This document shows, one piece after another, positions 1-7,122 of a stretch of 25,218 bases of DNA. How positions within the stretch are numbered: position 1 is the first letter of the stretch; each line of letters begins with the position of its first letter. The DNA is from an uncultured Woeseia sp. (GTDB lineage: Bacteria; Pseudomonadota; Gammaproteobacteria; Steroidobacterales; Woeseiaceae). The stretch covers positions 1 through 25,218 of the forward strand of contig CALALV010000162.1 in NCBI GenBank assembly GCA_937925605.1, in the 5' to 3' direction. The translations under genes were made by a program, and so were the position numbers. The notes beneath the pieces are model-generated. The model was not told the DNA's origin. It ran no database searches and saw only the letters and a program-made list of their open reading frames with translations.

Positions 1-675
1 CAGGCGGCGCCGACCGCGCAGGCCGTCGCCCGCGCGCGCCTGCTGCTCGATCGCTACGGCATCGCGAGCCGCGCGGCGGCACTTGCCGAGGAACTGCCGG
101 GCGGCTTCGGTTCGCTCTACAAGGTTTACCGCGAGCTCGAGGAACAGGGCCGCGTGCGCCGCGGCCATTTCGTCGACGGGCTCGGCGGCGCGCAGTTCGC
201 CTGGGCCGGCGCCGTCGACCGGCTGCGCGCGTGCCGCGACGCCGCCGAGGAACGCGACGCGCCGCTGACGCCCGACGACGTGTCGATACTCGCGGTCACT
301 GACCCGGCGAACCCTTACGGCAGCCTCGTGCCGTGGCCGCGCGTCGCCGATGCGGGGCGGGCGCGGCCGCGCAGGGTCGCCGGCGCCTGGCTGCTGCTGG
401 CGCGCGGCCGGCCGTTGTTCTACGTGGGCCGCCGCGGTAGCGCGATCCTGACTTTCCCCGATAGCTTGCGGGACGAGGACGACGCCTGCACGGCGGCGAT
501 CCGCGCGCTGCGCCGGCTGCCGAAGGCTGCGTCGCGCTCCATGCTGGTCATAGAGAAGATCGACGGCCTGCCGGTCGACGAGTCGCCGCTCGCGCCGGCA
601 TTCCGCGCCGCCGGGTTCGTGACCGACTACCGCGGGCTCGTCGACGTGGCAGCCCCGGACGCCGCGCGTGCCTGA
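1..675 (+). CDS. lhr: Lhr-family ATP-dependent helicase, C-terminal end (5' truncated by window)
   Basis: The frame is open from base 1 to the TGA at 673-675, giving 224 C-terminal residues. Recognisable Lhr C-terminal features are the winged-helix-like stretch RARLLLDRYGIASRAA, then GGFGSLYKVYRELEEQGRVR, RRGHFVDGLGGAQFAW and TDPANPYGSLVPWP. Lhr proteins are superfamily 2 3'-to-5' helicases of about 1,400-1,500 residues linked to DNA repair; the helicase core lies upstream of this window, so catalytic motifs cannot be checked. The stop overlaps the GTG start of the next gene by 8 bases, so the two are translationally coupled. Family assignment rests on remembered similarity of the C-terminal region. 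Confidence 0.85.
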   Translation, partial: QAAPTAQAVARARLLLDRYGIASRAAALAEELPGGFGSLYKVYRELEEQGRVRRGHFVDGLGGAQFAWAGAVDRLRACRDAAEERDAPLTPDDVSILAVTDPANPYGSLVPWPRVADAGRARPRRVAGAWLLLARGRPLFYVGRRGSAILTFPDSLRDEDDACTAAIRALRRLPKAASRSMLVIEKIDGLPVDESPLAPAFRAAGFVTDYRGLVDVAAPDAARA

Positions 676-1462
676 AGGCGACACGATCCACAAGCTCGCC
701 GCGTACCTCGAGCCGCGGCTCTGCGACCGCGTGCTCGAGAGCGTGCGGATGGCCGATGCCGCGGCGGCTGCGCGCTGTGCCGGGCAGCGGGTCGAGGACG
801 TCTATGCACGCGGCAAGCACCTGTTCATCGCGCTCGACAACCGCCTGTCGCTGCGCAGTCACCTCGGCATGTACGGTTCCTGGCATGTGTACACGCCGGG
901 CGAGACCTGGCGGAAGCCGCGCCGGCGCGCGTCGCTCGTACTCGCGGTGGGCGACAGCGACTACGTGTGTTTCGACGCGAAGGAGGTCGAGCTCGTCGCC
1001 TCGCCAACCGTGCGCGACCGCATCGTCGGCCTGCGGCTCGGGCCCGACCTCGTCGCCGACACCGTCACTGGCGACGAGCTCGTGCGCCGCGCGCGCGAGA
1101 TCCCGGATCCCGACTGGCTGATCGCCGACGTGTTGCTCGACCAGCGAGTCGCAGCGGGCATCGGCAACGTCTACAAGTCCGAGGTGCTGTTCATCGAGGG
1201 ACTGCTGCCGCAGTTGCCGGTCCGCGAGGTCGACGACGAACGGATTGCGCGCTGCTTCGCCACGGCCGCCGACCTACTGCGGCGCAACCTGGGCGGCGGC
1301 CCGCGCGTGACCCGCTTTGCGACCGACGGCGCCGGCCGCCTGTGGGTCTACGGCCGCCGCGGCCTGCCCTGCCTGCGCTGCGACGAGCGCGTCGAGAGCG
1401 CACGCCTGGGCCGCCATCATCGCGGCACGTTCTGGTGCCCCGGCTGCCAGGGCAGCGGCTGA
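668..1462 (+). CDS. nei: Nei/Fpg-family DNA glycosylase (endonuclease VIII-like, Nei2 type)
   Basis: 264 residues. The protein opens with MPEGDTIHK: Pro2 (N-terminal after Met removal) and Glu3 are the catalytic pair of the Fpg/Nei family, and Lys50 in RGKHLF matches the conserved beta-hairpin lysine. A helix-two-turn-helix segment follows (DVLLDQRVAAGIGNVYKSEVLF, read in parts). The C-terminus carries a zinc finger with Cys235, Cys238, Cys257 and Cys260, plus Arg252 at the usual DNA-contact position. It should excise oxidised bases and cleave the abasic site by beta/delta-elimination. The GTG start at 668 is fixed by the catalytic N-terminus and lies inside the end of the lhr gene. The MPEGDTIHK opening fits Nei better than Fpg/MutM (usually MPELPEV). 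Confidence 0.92.
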   Translation: MPEGDTIHKLAAYLEPRLCDRVLESVRMADAAAAARCAGQRVEDVYARGKHLFIALDNRLSLRSHLGMYGSWHVYTPGETWRKPRRRASLVLAVGDSDYVCFDAKEVELVASPTVRDRIVGLRLGPDLVADTVTGDELVRRAREIPDPDWLIADVLLDQRVAAGIGNVYKSEVLFIEGLLPQLPVREVDDERIARCFATAADLLRRNLGGGPRVTRFATDGAGRLWVYGRRGLPCLRCDERVESARLGRHHRGTFWCPGCQGSG

Positions 1463-1522
1463 GCGGGTGCACGATCTGGTAGTCTCCCGTTGAGTGCCGA
1501 GCGGCACGATCACGGAAGCCCG

Positions 1523-2650
1523 ATGGACGACTGGATAAGCGCGGCCGGCGACTCGCGCGGCAACGCGGAATGGCTGCAGCTGGCGTTGCGCGCATCGCAG
1601 ATCGGCCTGTGGGAGTGGGACCTCGCCGCCGACCGCCTCAGGATCGACGACCGCACGCGTGCCCTGTTCGGCCTCGCCGCCGGCAACGAGCACCTCGTCA
1701 GCGAGCACTGGACCCAAGCCGTGCACCCGGACGATCGCAGGCGGACGACCGACGAGGTCGAGCGCGCGCTGAAAGGCGAGGCACGTTTCGACACCGAGTA
1801 TCGCATCGTCGTGGAAGGCGGCGCGGTCCGCCACCTGCGCTCGACCGGCGACGTGATCCGCGATGCTGACGGCAAGGCGGTGCGCATGATCGGCGCCAAC
1901 TGGGACGTCACGAAGGAACGCGAGGACCAGCGCCTGCTGGTCAGCACGCTGCGCAAGCTGCAGTCCTCGAACTCGGAACTCGAGCGTTTTGCCTATGCCG
2001 TCGCGCACGATCTGCAGGCGCCGCTGCGGCACATCGGCGCTTTCACCGAGATCATCGCGGAAAAGCTGCGGGACCCGCTGCACTACGAGGACGAAGGCGA
2101 GCTCGACATCATCTTCCGCAGCTCGGAGCGCATGCAGGCGCTGATCCGCGACCTGCTCGCCTATTCGCGGGTCGGCGAGTCGAACCTGCGCGTCGAGACC
2201 TTTTCGCCGGCGGACGCGGTCCAGGACGCGCTCGACGTGTTCGCAGCGGAGGTGCGTGAACTCGGTGCGAAAGTCACGATCGGCGACCTGCCCGAAACCA
2301 TCGATGCCGACCGCGGCCAGTTCACGCAGGTCTGCCAGAACCTGGTCGGCAATGCGCTGAAGTACCGTTCGGCCGAGCGCCGCACCGAGGTCGAGGTCAG
2401 CGGCTCGGAAGACCCGGCGACCTGGCACTTCGCGGTCAGCGACAACGGCATCGGCATCCCGGCGAAGCAGTACGAACGCATCTTCAAGGTGTTCCAGCGG
2501 CTGCACGCCGAAGGCGACTACCAGGGCACGGGCATCGGGCTCGCGATCTGCGAAAAGATCGTGCGCGCGCACCGCGGCCGGATCTGGGTCGAGTCCGAGG
2601 AGGGCCGCGGTTCCGCGTTCCGTTTCTACATCCCGAAGGGCGGCACCTGA
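1523..2650 (+). CDS. Soluble PAS-domain sensor histidine kinase (orphan)
   Basis: 375 residues from ATG 1523, which has GGAAG at 1514-1518; an in-frame TTG at 1490 is less likely. Residues about 10-135 form a PAS fold of the PAS_3 type (ASQIGLWEWDLA, HPDDR, DTEYRIV, GANWDVTKERE). A HisKA dimerisation helix follows with the phospho-acceptor His162 in AVAHDLQAPLRHI. The HATPase domain shows the N box (QNLVGNALKYRS), G1 (DNGIGIP), F box (IFKVFQRL) and G2 (GTGIGLAIC). No transmembrane helix is seen, so the kinase is probably cytoplasmic and its PAS domain senses an internal ligand or redox state. The HDLQAPLRHI box resembles bacteriophytochrome-type kinases, but no phytochrome domain is present. 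No response regulator lies nearby. Confidence 0.88.
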   Translation: MDDWISAAGDSRGNAEWLQLALRASQIGLWEWDLAADRLRIDDRTRALFGLAAGNEHLVSEHWTQAVHPDDRRRTTDEVERALKGEARFDTEYRIVVEGGAVRHLRSTGDVIRDADGKAVRMIGANWDVTKEREDQRLLVSTLRKLQSSNSELERFAYAVAHDLQAPLRHIGAFTEIIAEKLRDPLHYEDEGELDIIFRSSERMQALIRDLLAYSRVGESNLRVETFSPADAVQDALDVFAAEVRELGAKVTIGDLPETIDADRGQFTQVCQNLVGNALKYRSAERRTEVEVSGSEDPATWHFAVSDNGIGIPAKQYERIFKVFQRLHAEGDYQGTGIGLAICEKIVRAHRGRIWVESEEGRGSAFRFYIPKGGT

Positions 2651-2766
2651 CCCGCCGGCCGCCCGCAACAGCGGGACACAAGTTGTTACAGATTCGCAGC
2701 CAGTGCCTGCCGCGGCGCCGTTAGCATCGTGGCTCTTTGACGCAGCGCGCACGCGAGGAGCCGGAC

Positions 2767-3792
2767 GTGGGATTGCTGGTAGACGGCAAGTGGCAGGACC
2801 GCTGGTACGACACGGACAAGACCGGCGGCGAATTCAAACGCCAGGAGCAGTCATTCCGCCGCTGGCTGAGCGCCAACGGAGAGGAGGGACCCGACGGCGC
2901 CGAGGCGCTGCCCGCACAGGCCGGCCGCTACCACCTGTACGTGTCGCTGGCCTGTCCATGGGCGCACCGGGTTCTCATCGTGCGCGCGCTCAAGGGGCTG
3001 GAAAACCTGCTGCCGGTCTCGGTCGTGCACTGGTACATGGCGGAAAACGGCTGGACCTTCGCCGACGGCGAAGGCGTCGTGCCCGACCCGGTGCTGAACG
3101 CCGACTGCCTCCACCAGCTCTACACGCTGGCCGACCCGGAGTTCACCGGGCGCGTGACCGTGCCGGTGCTGTGGGATCGCCTGACCGACACGATCGTCAA
3201 CAACGAATCGGCCGACATCATCCGCATGCTCAACACGGCCTTCGACGGCCTCGGCGCCGAGGCGGGCGACTTTTACCCTGCGGATCTGCGCAGCGACATT
3301 GACGCGATCAACGAGCGCGTTTATTCGACCGTCAACAACGGCGTGTACAAGGCCGGCTTCGCGACGACGCAGGCGGCGTACGAGAAAGCCGTGTACCCGT
3401 TGTTCGAAACGCTGGAGTGGCTCGAGCAACGCTTGTCACGGCGACGCTTCCTGGTCGGCGACCAGCTGACCGAGGCCGACATCCGCCTGTTTACGACGCT
3501 GGTCCGCTTCGACGCCGTCTACCACGGTCACTTCAAGTGCAACCTGAAGCGCATTGTCGACTATCCGAACCTGTGGGCCTACACGCGCGAGATCTACCAG
3601 CACCCGGGAATCGCGCCGACGGTCGACTTCGCACACATCAAGAAACACTACTACGCGAGCCACGACAAGGTGAACCCGACGCGCATCGTGCCCGCCGGCC
3701 CGAACCTCGACTTCGACGAGCCGCACGGTCGCGAAGGTTCTCGCGTGAACCACCCGACGGCCGACCGGCCGCGCAGGGCGATGAATGCCTGA
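2767..3792 (+). CDS. yqjG: Glutathionyl-hydroquinone reductase (YqjG/ECM4, Xi-class GST)
   Basis: 341 residues from GTG 2767, chosen because GAGGAG at 2755-2760 sits six bases upstream and the N-terminus MGLLVDGKWQDRWYDT matches where YqjG homologues begin. Cys63 in LACPWAHR is the catalytic cysteine of the Xi-class CPWA motif, at the same position as in E. coli YqjG as I recall it. Other family signatures are NNESADIIRMLN, VYKAGFATTQAAYEKAV and LTEADIRLFTTLVRFDAVYHGHFKCN (read in parts). Members reduce glutathionyl-hydroquinones to hydroquinones with release of glutathione disulfide, in the cytoplasm. The last 30 or so residues are polar and probably flexible. The gene converges on a LysR gene six bases away; no terminator separates them. 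Confidence 0.93.
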   Translation: MGLLVDGKWQDRWYDTDKTGGEFKRQEQSFRRWLSANGEEGPDGAEALPAQAGRYHLYVSLACPWAHRVLIVRALKGLENLLPVSVVHWYMAENGWTFADGEGVVPDPVLNADCLHQLYTLADPEFTGRVTVPVLWDRLTDTIVNNESADIIRMLNTAFDGLGAEAGDFYPADLRSDIDAINERVYSTVNNGVYKAGFATTQAAYEKAVYPLFETLEWLEQRLSRRRFLVGDQLTEADIRLFTTLVRFDAVYHGHFKCNLKRIVDYPNLWAYTREIYQHPGIAPTVDFAHIKKHYYASHDKVNPTRIVPAGPNLDFDEPHGREGSRVNHPTADRPRRAMNA

Positions 3793-3798
3793 GGCCGG

Positions 3799-4734
3799 TC
3801 AGGCGGCGCGGTCCCGCGTGACGATACGGTCCCACCAGCCTTCCCGTGGAAACACGCTGGCGAAAAATTCGCTGAACGCGCGCACCTTGGCCGTCAGGTA
3901 GCGGTTGCCCGGGTAGACCAACATCAACGGCGGCGCGTCCGCAACGTAGGGAACGAGAATCGGCTGCAGCGTGCCGTTCAGCACGGCGCCGAAACCCAGC
4001 GCATCGGGCATCTGTACGATGCCGACGCCGGCCAGCGCGAGGTGCGCGGCCGCGTCGTAGGACGTCAGCCGCGCGTTGCCGCGTGGCGCATACGAGCACT
4101 CGAGTCCGTCTATCGAGAACATCCAGTCGCGCACCCGCCCGGTGGACGGCGACACGAAGCGAATGCAGTTGTGCGAGGCCAGCTCGTCGACGCTGCCCGG
4201 CGTTCCGTGCTTGGCCAGGTATGCGGGCGCCGCGCAGGTCAGCCAGCGAGCGGGGCTCAGCCGACGCGCGACGAGCGACGAGTCAGGCGGTATTTCGAGG
4301 CCGCGGATCGCGCAATCGATGCCCTCCTCGACCAGGTTGACCGCGCGGTCGGTCAGCACGACCTCTATCTCCAGCGCCGGGTGCCGGGCGACGAATTCGC
4401 GCAGCCCGGGAAAAAAGATCGTGTTCACGAACGACTGCGGCACCGAGACGCGCAGGCGGCCGCGCGCGCTCATGCGGGAACCCGACAGCCCGTCCTCGGC
4501 CTCGGCGATCTCGTCCAGGATTCGCACGCAGTGCGCGTAGTAGGACTGGCCCTCGTCGGTGACGCTGAGGCGGCGCGTCGTCCGGTGCAACAGCCGCACG
4601 CCGAGGCGTTTCTCGAGCTGGGCGATGGCCGCGGTTGCGCTGGCGCGGGCAATACCCAGGGCATCCGCGGCGCGGGTAAAAGCGCCGTGCTCGACCACGC
4701 GAACGAACACCTGCATGCAGAACAGACGGTCCAC
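3799..4734 (-). CDS. LysR-family transcriptional regulator
   Basis: 311 residues from a GTG start (4734). Residues 1-60 form the winged helix-turn-helix (MQVFVRVVEHGAFTRAADAL, ATAAIAQLEKRLGVRLLHRT, RRLSVTDEG); the remainder is the two-lobed periplasmic-binding-like effector domain. The MDRLxxMQVFVRVVE opening is typical of a large proteobacterial LysR group, supporting this start. It is transcribed divergently from the cytochrome pair at 4837-6421 and convergently with yqjG. A palindrome with a T-N11-A core lies just upstream of its start codon, so autoregulation and control of the cytochromes are reasonable guesses. The inducer is unknown. Confidence 0.93.
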   Translation of the reverse strand: MDRLFCMQVFVRVVEHGAFTRAADALGIARASATAAIAQLEKRLGVRLLHRTTRRLSVTDEGQSYYAHCVRILDEIAEAEDGLSGSRMSARGRLRVSVPQSFVNTIFFPGLREFVARHPALEIEVVLTDRAVNLVEEGIDCAIRGLEIPPDSSLVARRLSPARWLTCAAPAYLAKHGTPGSVDELASHNCIRFVSPSTGRVRDWMFSIDGLECSYAPRGNARLTSYDAAAHLALAGVGIVQMPDALGFGAVLNGTLQPILVPYVADAPPLMLVYPGNRYLTAKVRAFSEFFASVFPREGWWDRIVTRDRAA

Positions 4735-4739
4735 GGGAT

Positions 4740-4758
4740 TGTTCCGGAAGCCCGAACA
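4740..4758. promoter_or_regulatory. Candidate LysR operator (TGTTC-N9-GAACA palindrome)
   Basis: Arms TGTTC (4740-4744) and GAACA (4754-4758) are perfect reverse complements, with additional GG/CC symmetry inside the spacer. T4743-N11-A4755 fits the T-N11-A LysR half-site rule. The site lies in the 102-bp space between the divergent LysR gene and the first cytochrome gene, next to an AT-rich stretch (4759-4768) that could serve as a -10. It overlaps the likely ribosome-binding region of the LysR gene. Binding is inferred from position and symmetry only. Confidence 0.4.
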
Positions 4759-4836
4759 GTTAATTTATGCCTCGCTGGTTTTTTCGGCAAGACGCCGGCG
4801 CTAGCCTGCGGCCCGGATTTTCTGTCCTTCGCCCGC

Positions 4837-5835
4837 ATGGCCGCCCCGCTCACCATCCTGTCGCTCTGCTGCCTGCTCCTGTCCGCGGCTGCCGCCGACG
4901 AGGCACCGGCGTCGCTGCGCGACACGGGCCTGCCGGCGGCCGGCGGCCGGCTGATCGTCGTCGGCTTCGCGCCACAGTACCCGCTGTGGTCGGACGGCGC
5001 GACGAAACGGCGCTGGCTGTACCTGCCGCCCGGCACCGCGATCGACGCGAGCGACCCGGATGCATGGGTGTTCCCGCCCGGCACGAAACTGTGGAAGGAG
5101 TTCGCCCACGGCGATCCGGTCGAGACCCGCCTGATCGAGCGGCTCGCGGACGGCAGCTGGCGCTACGTCGCCTACGCCTGGGAGGACGGCGAGGCCCGGC
5201 TGGCGCCGGCCGCCGGGCTGCGCGGCTGGCCGGTTGCCGCCGCGCCGGGCGGTCGCTACGACGTGCCGTCGCAGGACGACTGCCGCGCCTGCCACGAGGG
5301 CGCCGCGGTCCCGGTGCTCGGCCTCAGCGCGTTGCAGCTCTCGCCGCTGCGCGATTCGCTGGCGCCGCATGCAGAGCTGCCGGGACCGGGCGATCTCGAT
5401 CTCGTCGGACTGGTCGGCCGCGGGCTGGTCGTGAACCTGCCGACTGCCGCGCTGGGCGCGCGCATCGACGCCGCGAGCGCGACGTCCCGCGCCGCGCTCG
5501 GCTACCTGCACGCGAACTGCGGGCATTGCCACAACGAACGCAGCTCGGTCACGGACCGGCCGCTCGTGCTCGCGCAGGGCGCGCGGACGGGCGCGCAACG
5601 CGTGCTCGAAACGCTCGACGGCGTGCCCTCCGAGTTTCGCCTGCCGGGCGCCGGGCTGCGGCTCGTTCCCGGCAATCCGGATGCCAGCGTACTGATCCGG
5701 CGCATGCGCTCGCGCCACCCGGTGGCGCAGATGCCGCCGCTCGGTACGCGCCAGGCCGACCAGGCCGGCCTGGCCCTGCTGGAGGCCTGGGTATCACTGG
5801 ACCCCGACTACCGGGAGGTAGCACACCATGACTGA
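4837..5835 (+). CDS. Exported diheme c-type cytochrome-like protein (SO_2930/HNE_0200 family)
   Basis: 332 residues from ATG 4837. The N-terminus (MAAPLTILSLCCLLLSAAAA) is a Sec signal peptide. Residues about 40-90 contain the family block YPLWSDGATKRRWLYLPPG followed by WVFPPGTKLWKEF. Two heme c motifs are visible: CRACH (Cys149, Cys152, His153) and CGHCH (Cys228, Cys231, His232). The product is probably a periplasmic or surface electron carrier; its partner is unknown. No clear Shine-Dalgarno precedes the start, which was chosen from the signal peptide. It overlaps the next cytochrome gene by 8 bases, indicating one operon. A much longer in-frame extension upstream would run antisense through the LysR gene and is discounted. 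Confidence 0.8.
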   Translation: MAAPLTILSLCCLLLSAAAADEAPASLRDTGLPAAGGRLIVVGFAPQYPLWSDGATKRRWLYLPPGTAIDASDPDAWVFPPGTKLWKEFAHGDPVETRLIERLADGSWRYVAYAWEDGEARLAPAAGLRGWPVAAAPGGRYDVPSQDDCRACHEGAAVPVLGLSALQLSPLRDSLAPHAELPGPGDLDLVGLVGRGLVVNLPTAALGARIDAASATSRAALGYLHANCGHCHNERSSVTDRPLVLAQGARTGAQRVLETLDGVPSEFRLPGAGLRLVPGNPDASVLIRRMRSRHPVAQMPPLGTRQADQAGLALLEAWVSLDPDYREVAHHD

Positions 5836-6421
5836 CTCTCACCCGATCGGGCGCTGCCTCGTCGCCCTCGCCCTTGCACTCATGGCCGCACCCGCGGTCG
5901 CGGACGACGAACCGGGCGCCAACGAGTTGACGGTCGCGATGCTGAAATCGGTCGAACGCGGCCGCTACATCGTCACGACCTCGGGCTGCAACGACTGCCA
6001 CACGCCGTTTCACGACGGCCCGGCCGGCCCCGAGCCGGACATGAGCCGGATGCTGTCGGGCCACCCCGAGAGCCTGAGCGTCAGCGAGGCACCGACGGCA
6101 CCGCCCGCTCCCTGGGGGATGATGGCGACCTACACCAGCACGGCCTGGGCCGGTCCCTGGGGCGTCAGCTTCACGGCCAACCTGACCCCGGACGAGGACA
6201 CCGGGCTCGGCAAGTGGACCTTCGCCGAGTTCCGCGACACGATCCGCTCCGGCCGGCACCTGGGCCGCGGCCGGCTGATCCTGCCGCCGATGCCGATCGC
6301 GATGTACAAGAACTTCACCGACGAGGATCTCGAAGCGATCTACCGCTACCTGCGGACCATCCCGCCGGTGCGCAACAGGGTGCCCGACCCGCTGATTCCC
6401 GGCGAACCGCTGGCCGACTGA
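5828..6421 (+). CDS. Exported monoheme c-type cytochrome
   Basis: 197 residues with a Sec signal peptide (cleavage near APAVA-DDEP, about residue 25). One heme c site, CNDCH (Cys54, Cys57, His58), lies in the usual class I context GRYIVTTSGCNDCH. The likely axial methionine is Met155 or Met159 in LPPMPIAMYKNF, followed by the C-terminal helix TDEDLEAIYRYLRTIPPV, which is typical of cytochrome c subunits partnering dehydrogenases. GGGAGGT at 5813-5819 is a strong ribosome-binding site. Its overlap with the diheme gene suggests the two carry electrons in one chain. A terminator follows immediately. Confidence 0.88.
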   Translation: MTDSHPIGRCLVALALALMAAPAVADDEPGANELTVAMLKSVERGRYIVTTSGCNDCHTPFHDGPAGPEPDMSRMLSGHPESLSVSEAPTAPPAPWGMMATYTSTAWAGPWGVSFTANLTPDEDTGLGKWTFAEFRDTIRSGRHLGRGRLILPPMPIAMYKNFTDEDLEAIYRYLRTIPPVRNRVPDPLIPGEPLAD

Positions 6422-6435
6422 ACATCCCTGCCTGG

Positions 6436-6465
6436 CGCCCCTTCCCCGAAGGGGCGTTCTTTTTT
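6436..6465 (+). terminator. Rho-independent terminator of the cytochrome operon
   Basis: A perfect 9-bp stem CGCCCCTTC / GAAGGGGCG (6436-6444 with 6448-6456) encloses a three-base loop and is followed by a T-rich tail (6457-6465). It lies 15 bases after the cytochrome stop codon. Confidence 0.93.
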
Positions 6466-6517
6466 GCGCGGCCGGCAAGTTGGCGGCGCGCTCCCTGCCT
6501 CTGGCATGCTTGTCCCG

Positions 6518-7084
6518 ATGCAGACCAACGACATCCTGACCAAGGTCGGCGTGCTGCCGGGGCTGCTCGACGCCGGGCGCTGCCGTCGCGCGATCGAACT
6601 CGCCCGGCAGTTTCCCGCGCGCGAAGGACGCGTCGGCAGCGGCGACCGGCAGAATGCCGACATCCGCCGTTCGCAGATCTGGTTCTTCGACCCGTCGCCG
6701 CAGACGGCCTTCATCTTCGAGCCGCTGCGCGAGGCCGTCGAACGGCTGAACCAGGGCTACCGGCTCGACCTCGAGGGCTTCGCCACCGGCTGCCAGATCG
6801 CCCGCTACACGGGCGAGGTCCAGGGCCACTACGACTGGCATATCGACCTGGGACCCGGGCGCTTCTCGCGCCGCAAGCTCAGCCTGTCGATCCAGCTCAG
6901 CGCCGGGGAGGACTACGACGGCGGCGATCTCGAGTTCCACCTGAGCGGGCTCGACGCCGCGGCGATGCGCCGCCAGGGCACGCTGATCGCTTTCCCGTCC
7001 TACCTCGAGCACCGCGTGGCGCCGGTCACGCGCGGCGAGCGTTACTCGCTGGTCGCCTGGGTGGACGGCCCGCCGTACCGCTAG
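6518..7084 (+). CDS. 2OG-Fe(II) oxygenase (prolyl 4-hydroxylase-like, PKHD/PiuC-type fold)
   Basis: 188 residues from ATG 6518; ATG 6506 is an alternative, and starts further upstream would fall in the preceding terminator. The iron ligands are visible as His108 and Asp110 (YDWHIDLG) and His165 (LEHRV), with Arg175 (RGERYSLVAWV) as the 2-oxoglutarate-binding residue. The motifs YDGGDLEFH and GTLIAFPSYLEHRVAPVTRG are characteristic of this jelly-roll family. It should hydroxylate an unknown substrate using O2, Fe(II) and 2-oxoglutarate. No PiuC-associated TonB receptor is adjacent. The N-terminal segment VLPGLLDAGRCRRAIELA is a common entry helix of the family. No clear Shine-Dalgarno is seen. 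Confidence 0.85.
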   Translation: MQTNDILTKVGVLPGLLDAGRCRRAIELARQFPAREGRVGSGDRQNADIRRSQIWFFDPSPQTAFIFEPLREAVERLNQGYRLDLEGFATGCQIARYTGEVQGHYDWHIDLGPGRFSRRKLSLSIQLSAGEDYDGGDLEFHLSGLDAAAMRRQGTLIAFPSYLEHRVAPVTRGERYSLVAWVDGPPYR

Positions 7085-7122
7085 CCGGAGCTGCCTGCCG
7101 CGGCGGCGGCACGCCGGCCGCC

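Noticed and set aside
1274..2752. A 492-residue open frame on the minus strand
   Set aside because: It is antisense to the histidine kinase, shows low-complexity Ala/Val/Arg content and has no recognisable domain.
4042..4836. In-frame extension of the diheme cytochrome gene
   Set aside because: It is antisense to the LysR gene; the signal peptide marks the real start at 4837.
6464..6517. Earlier start for the 2OG oxygenase
   Set aside because: It would begin within the T-tail of the preceding terminator and has no ribosome-binding site or family similarity.
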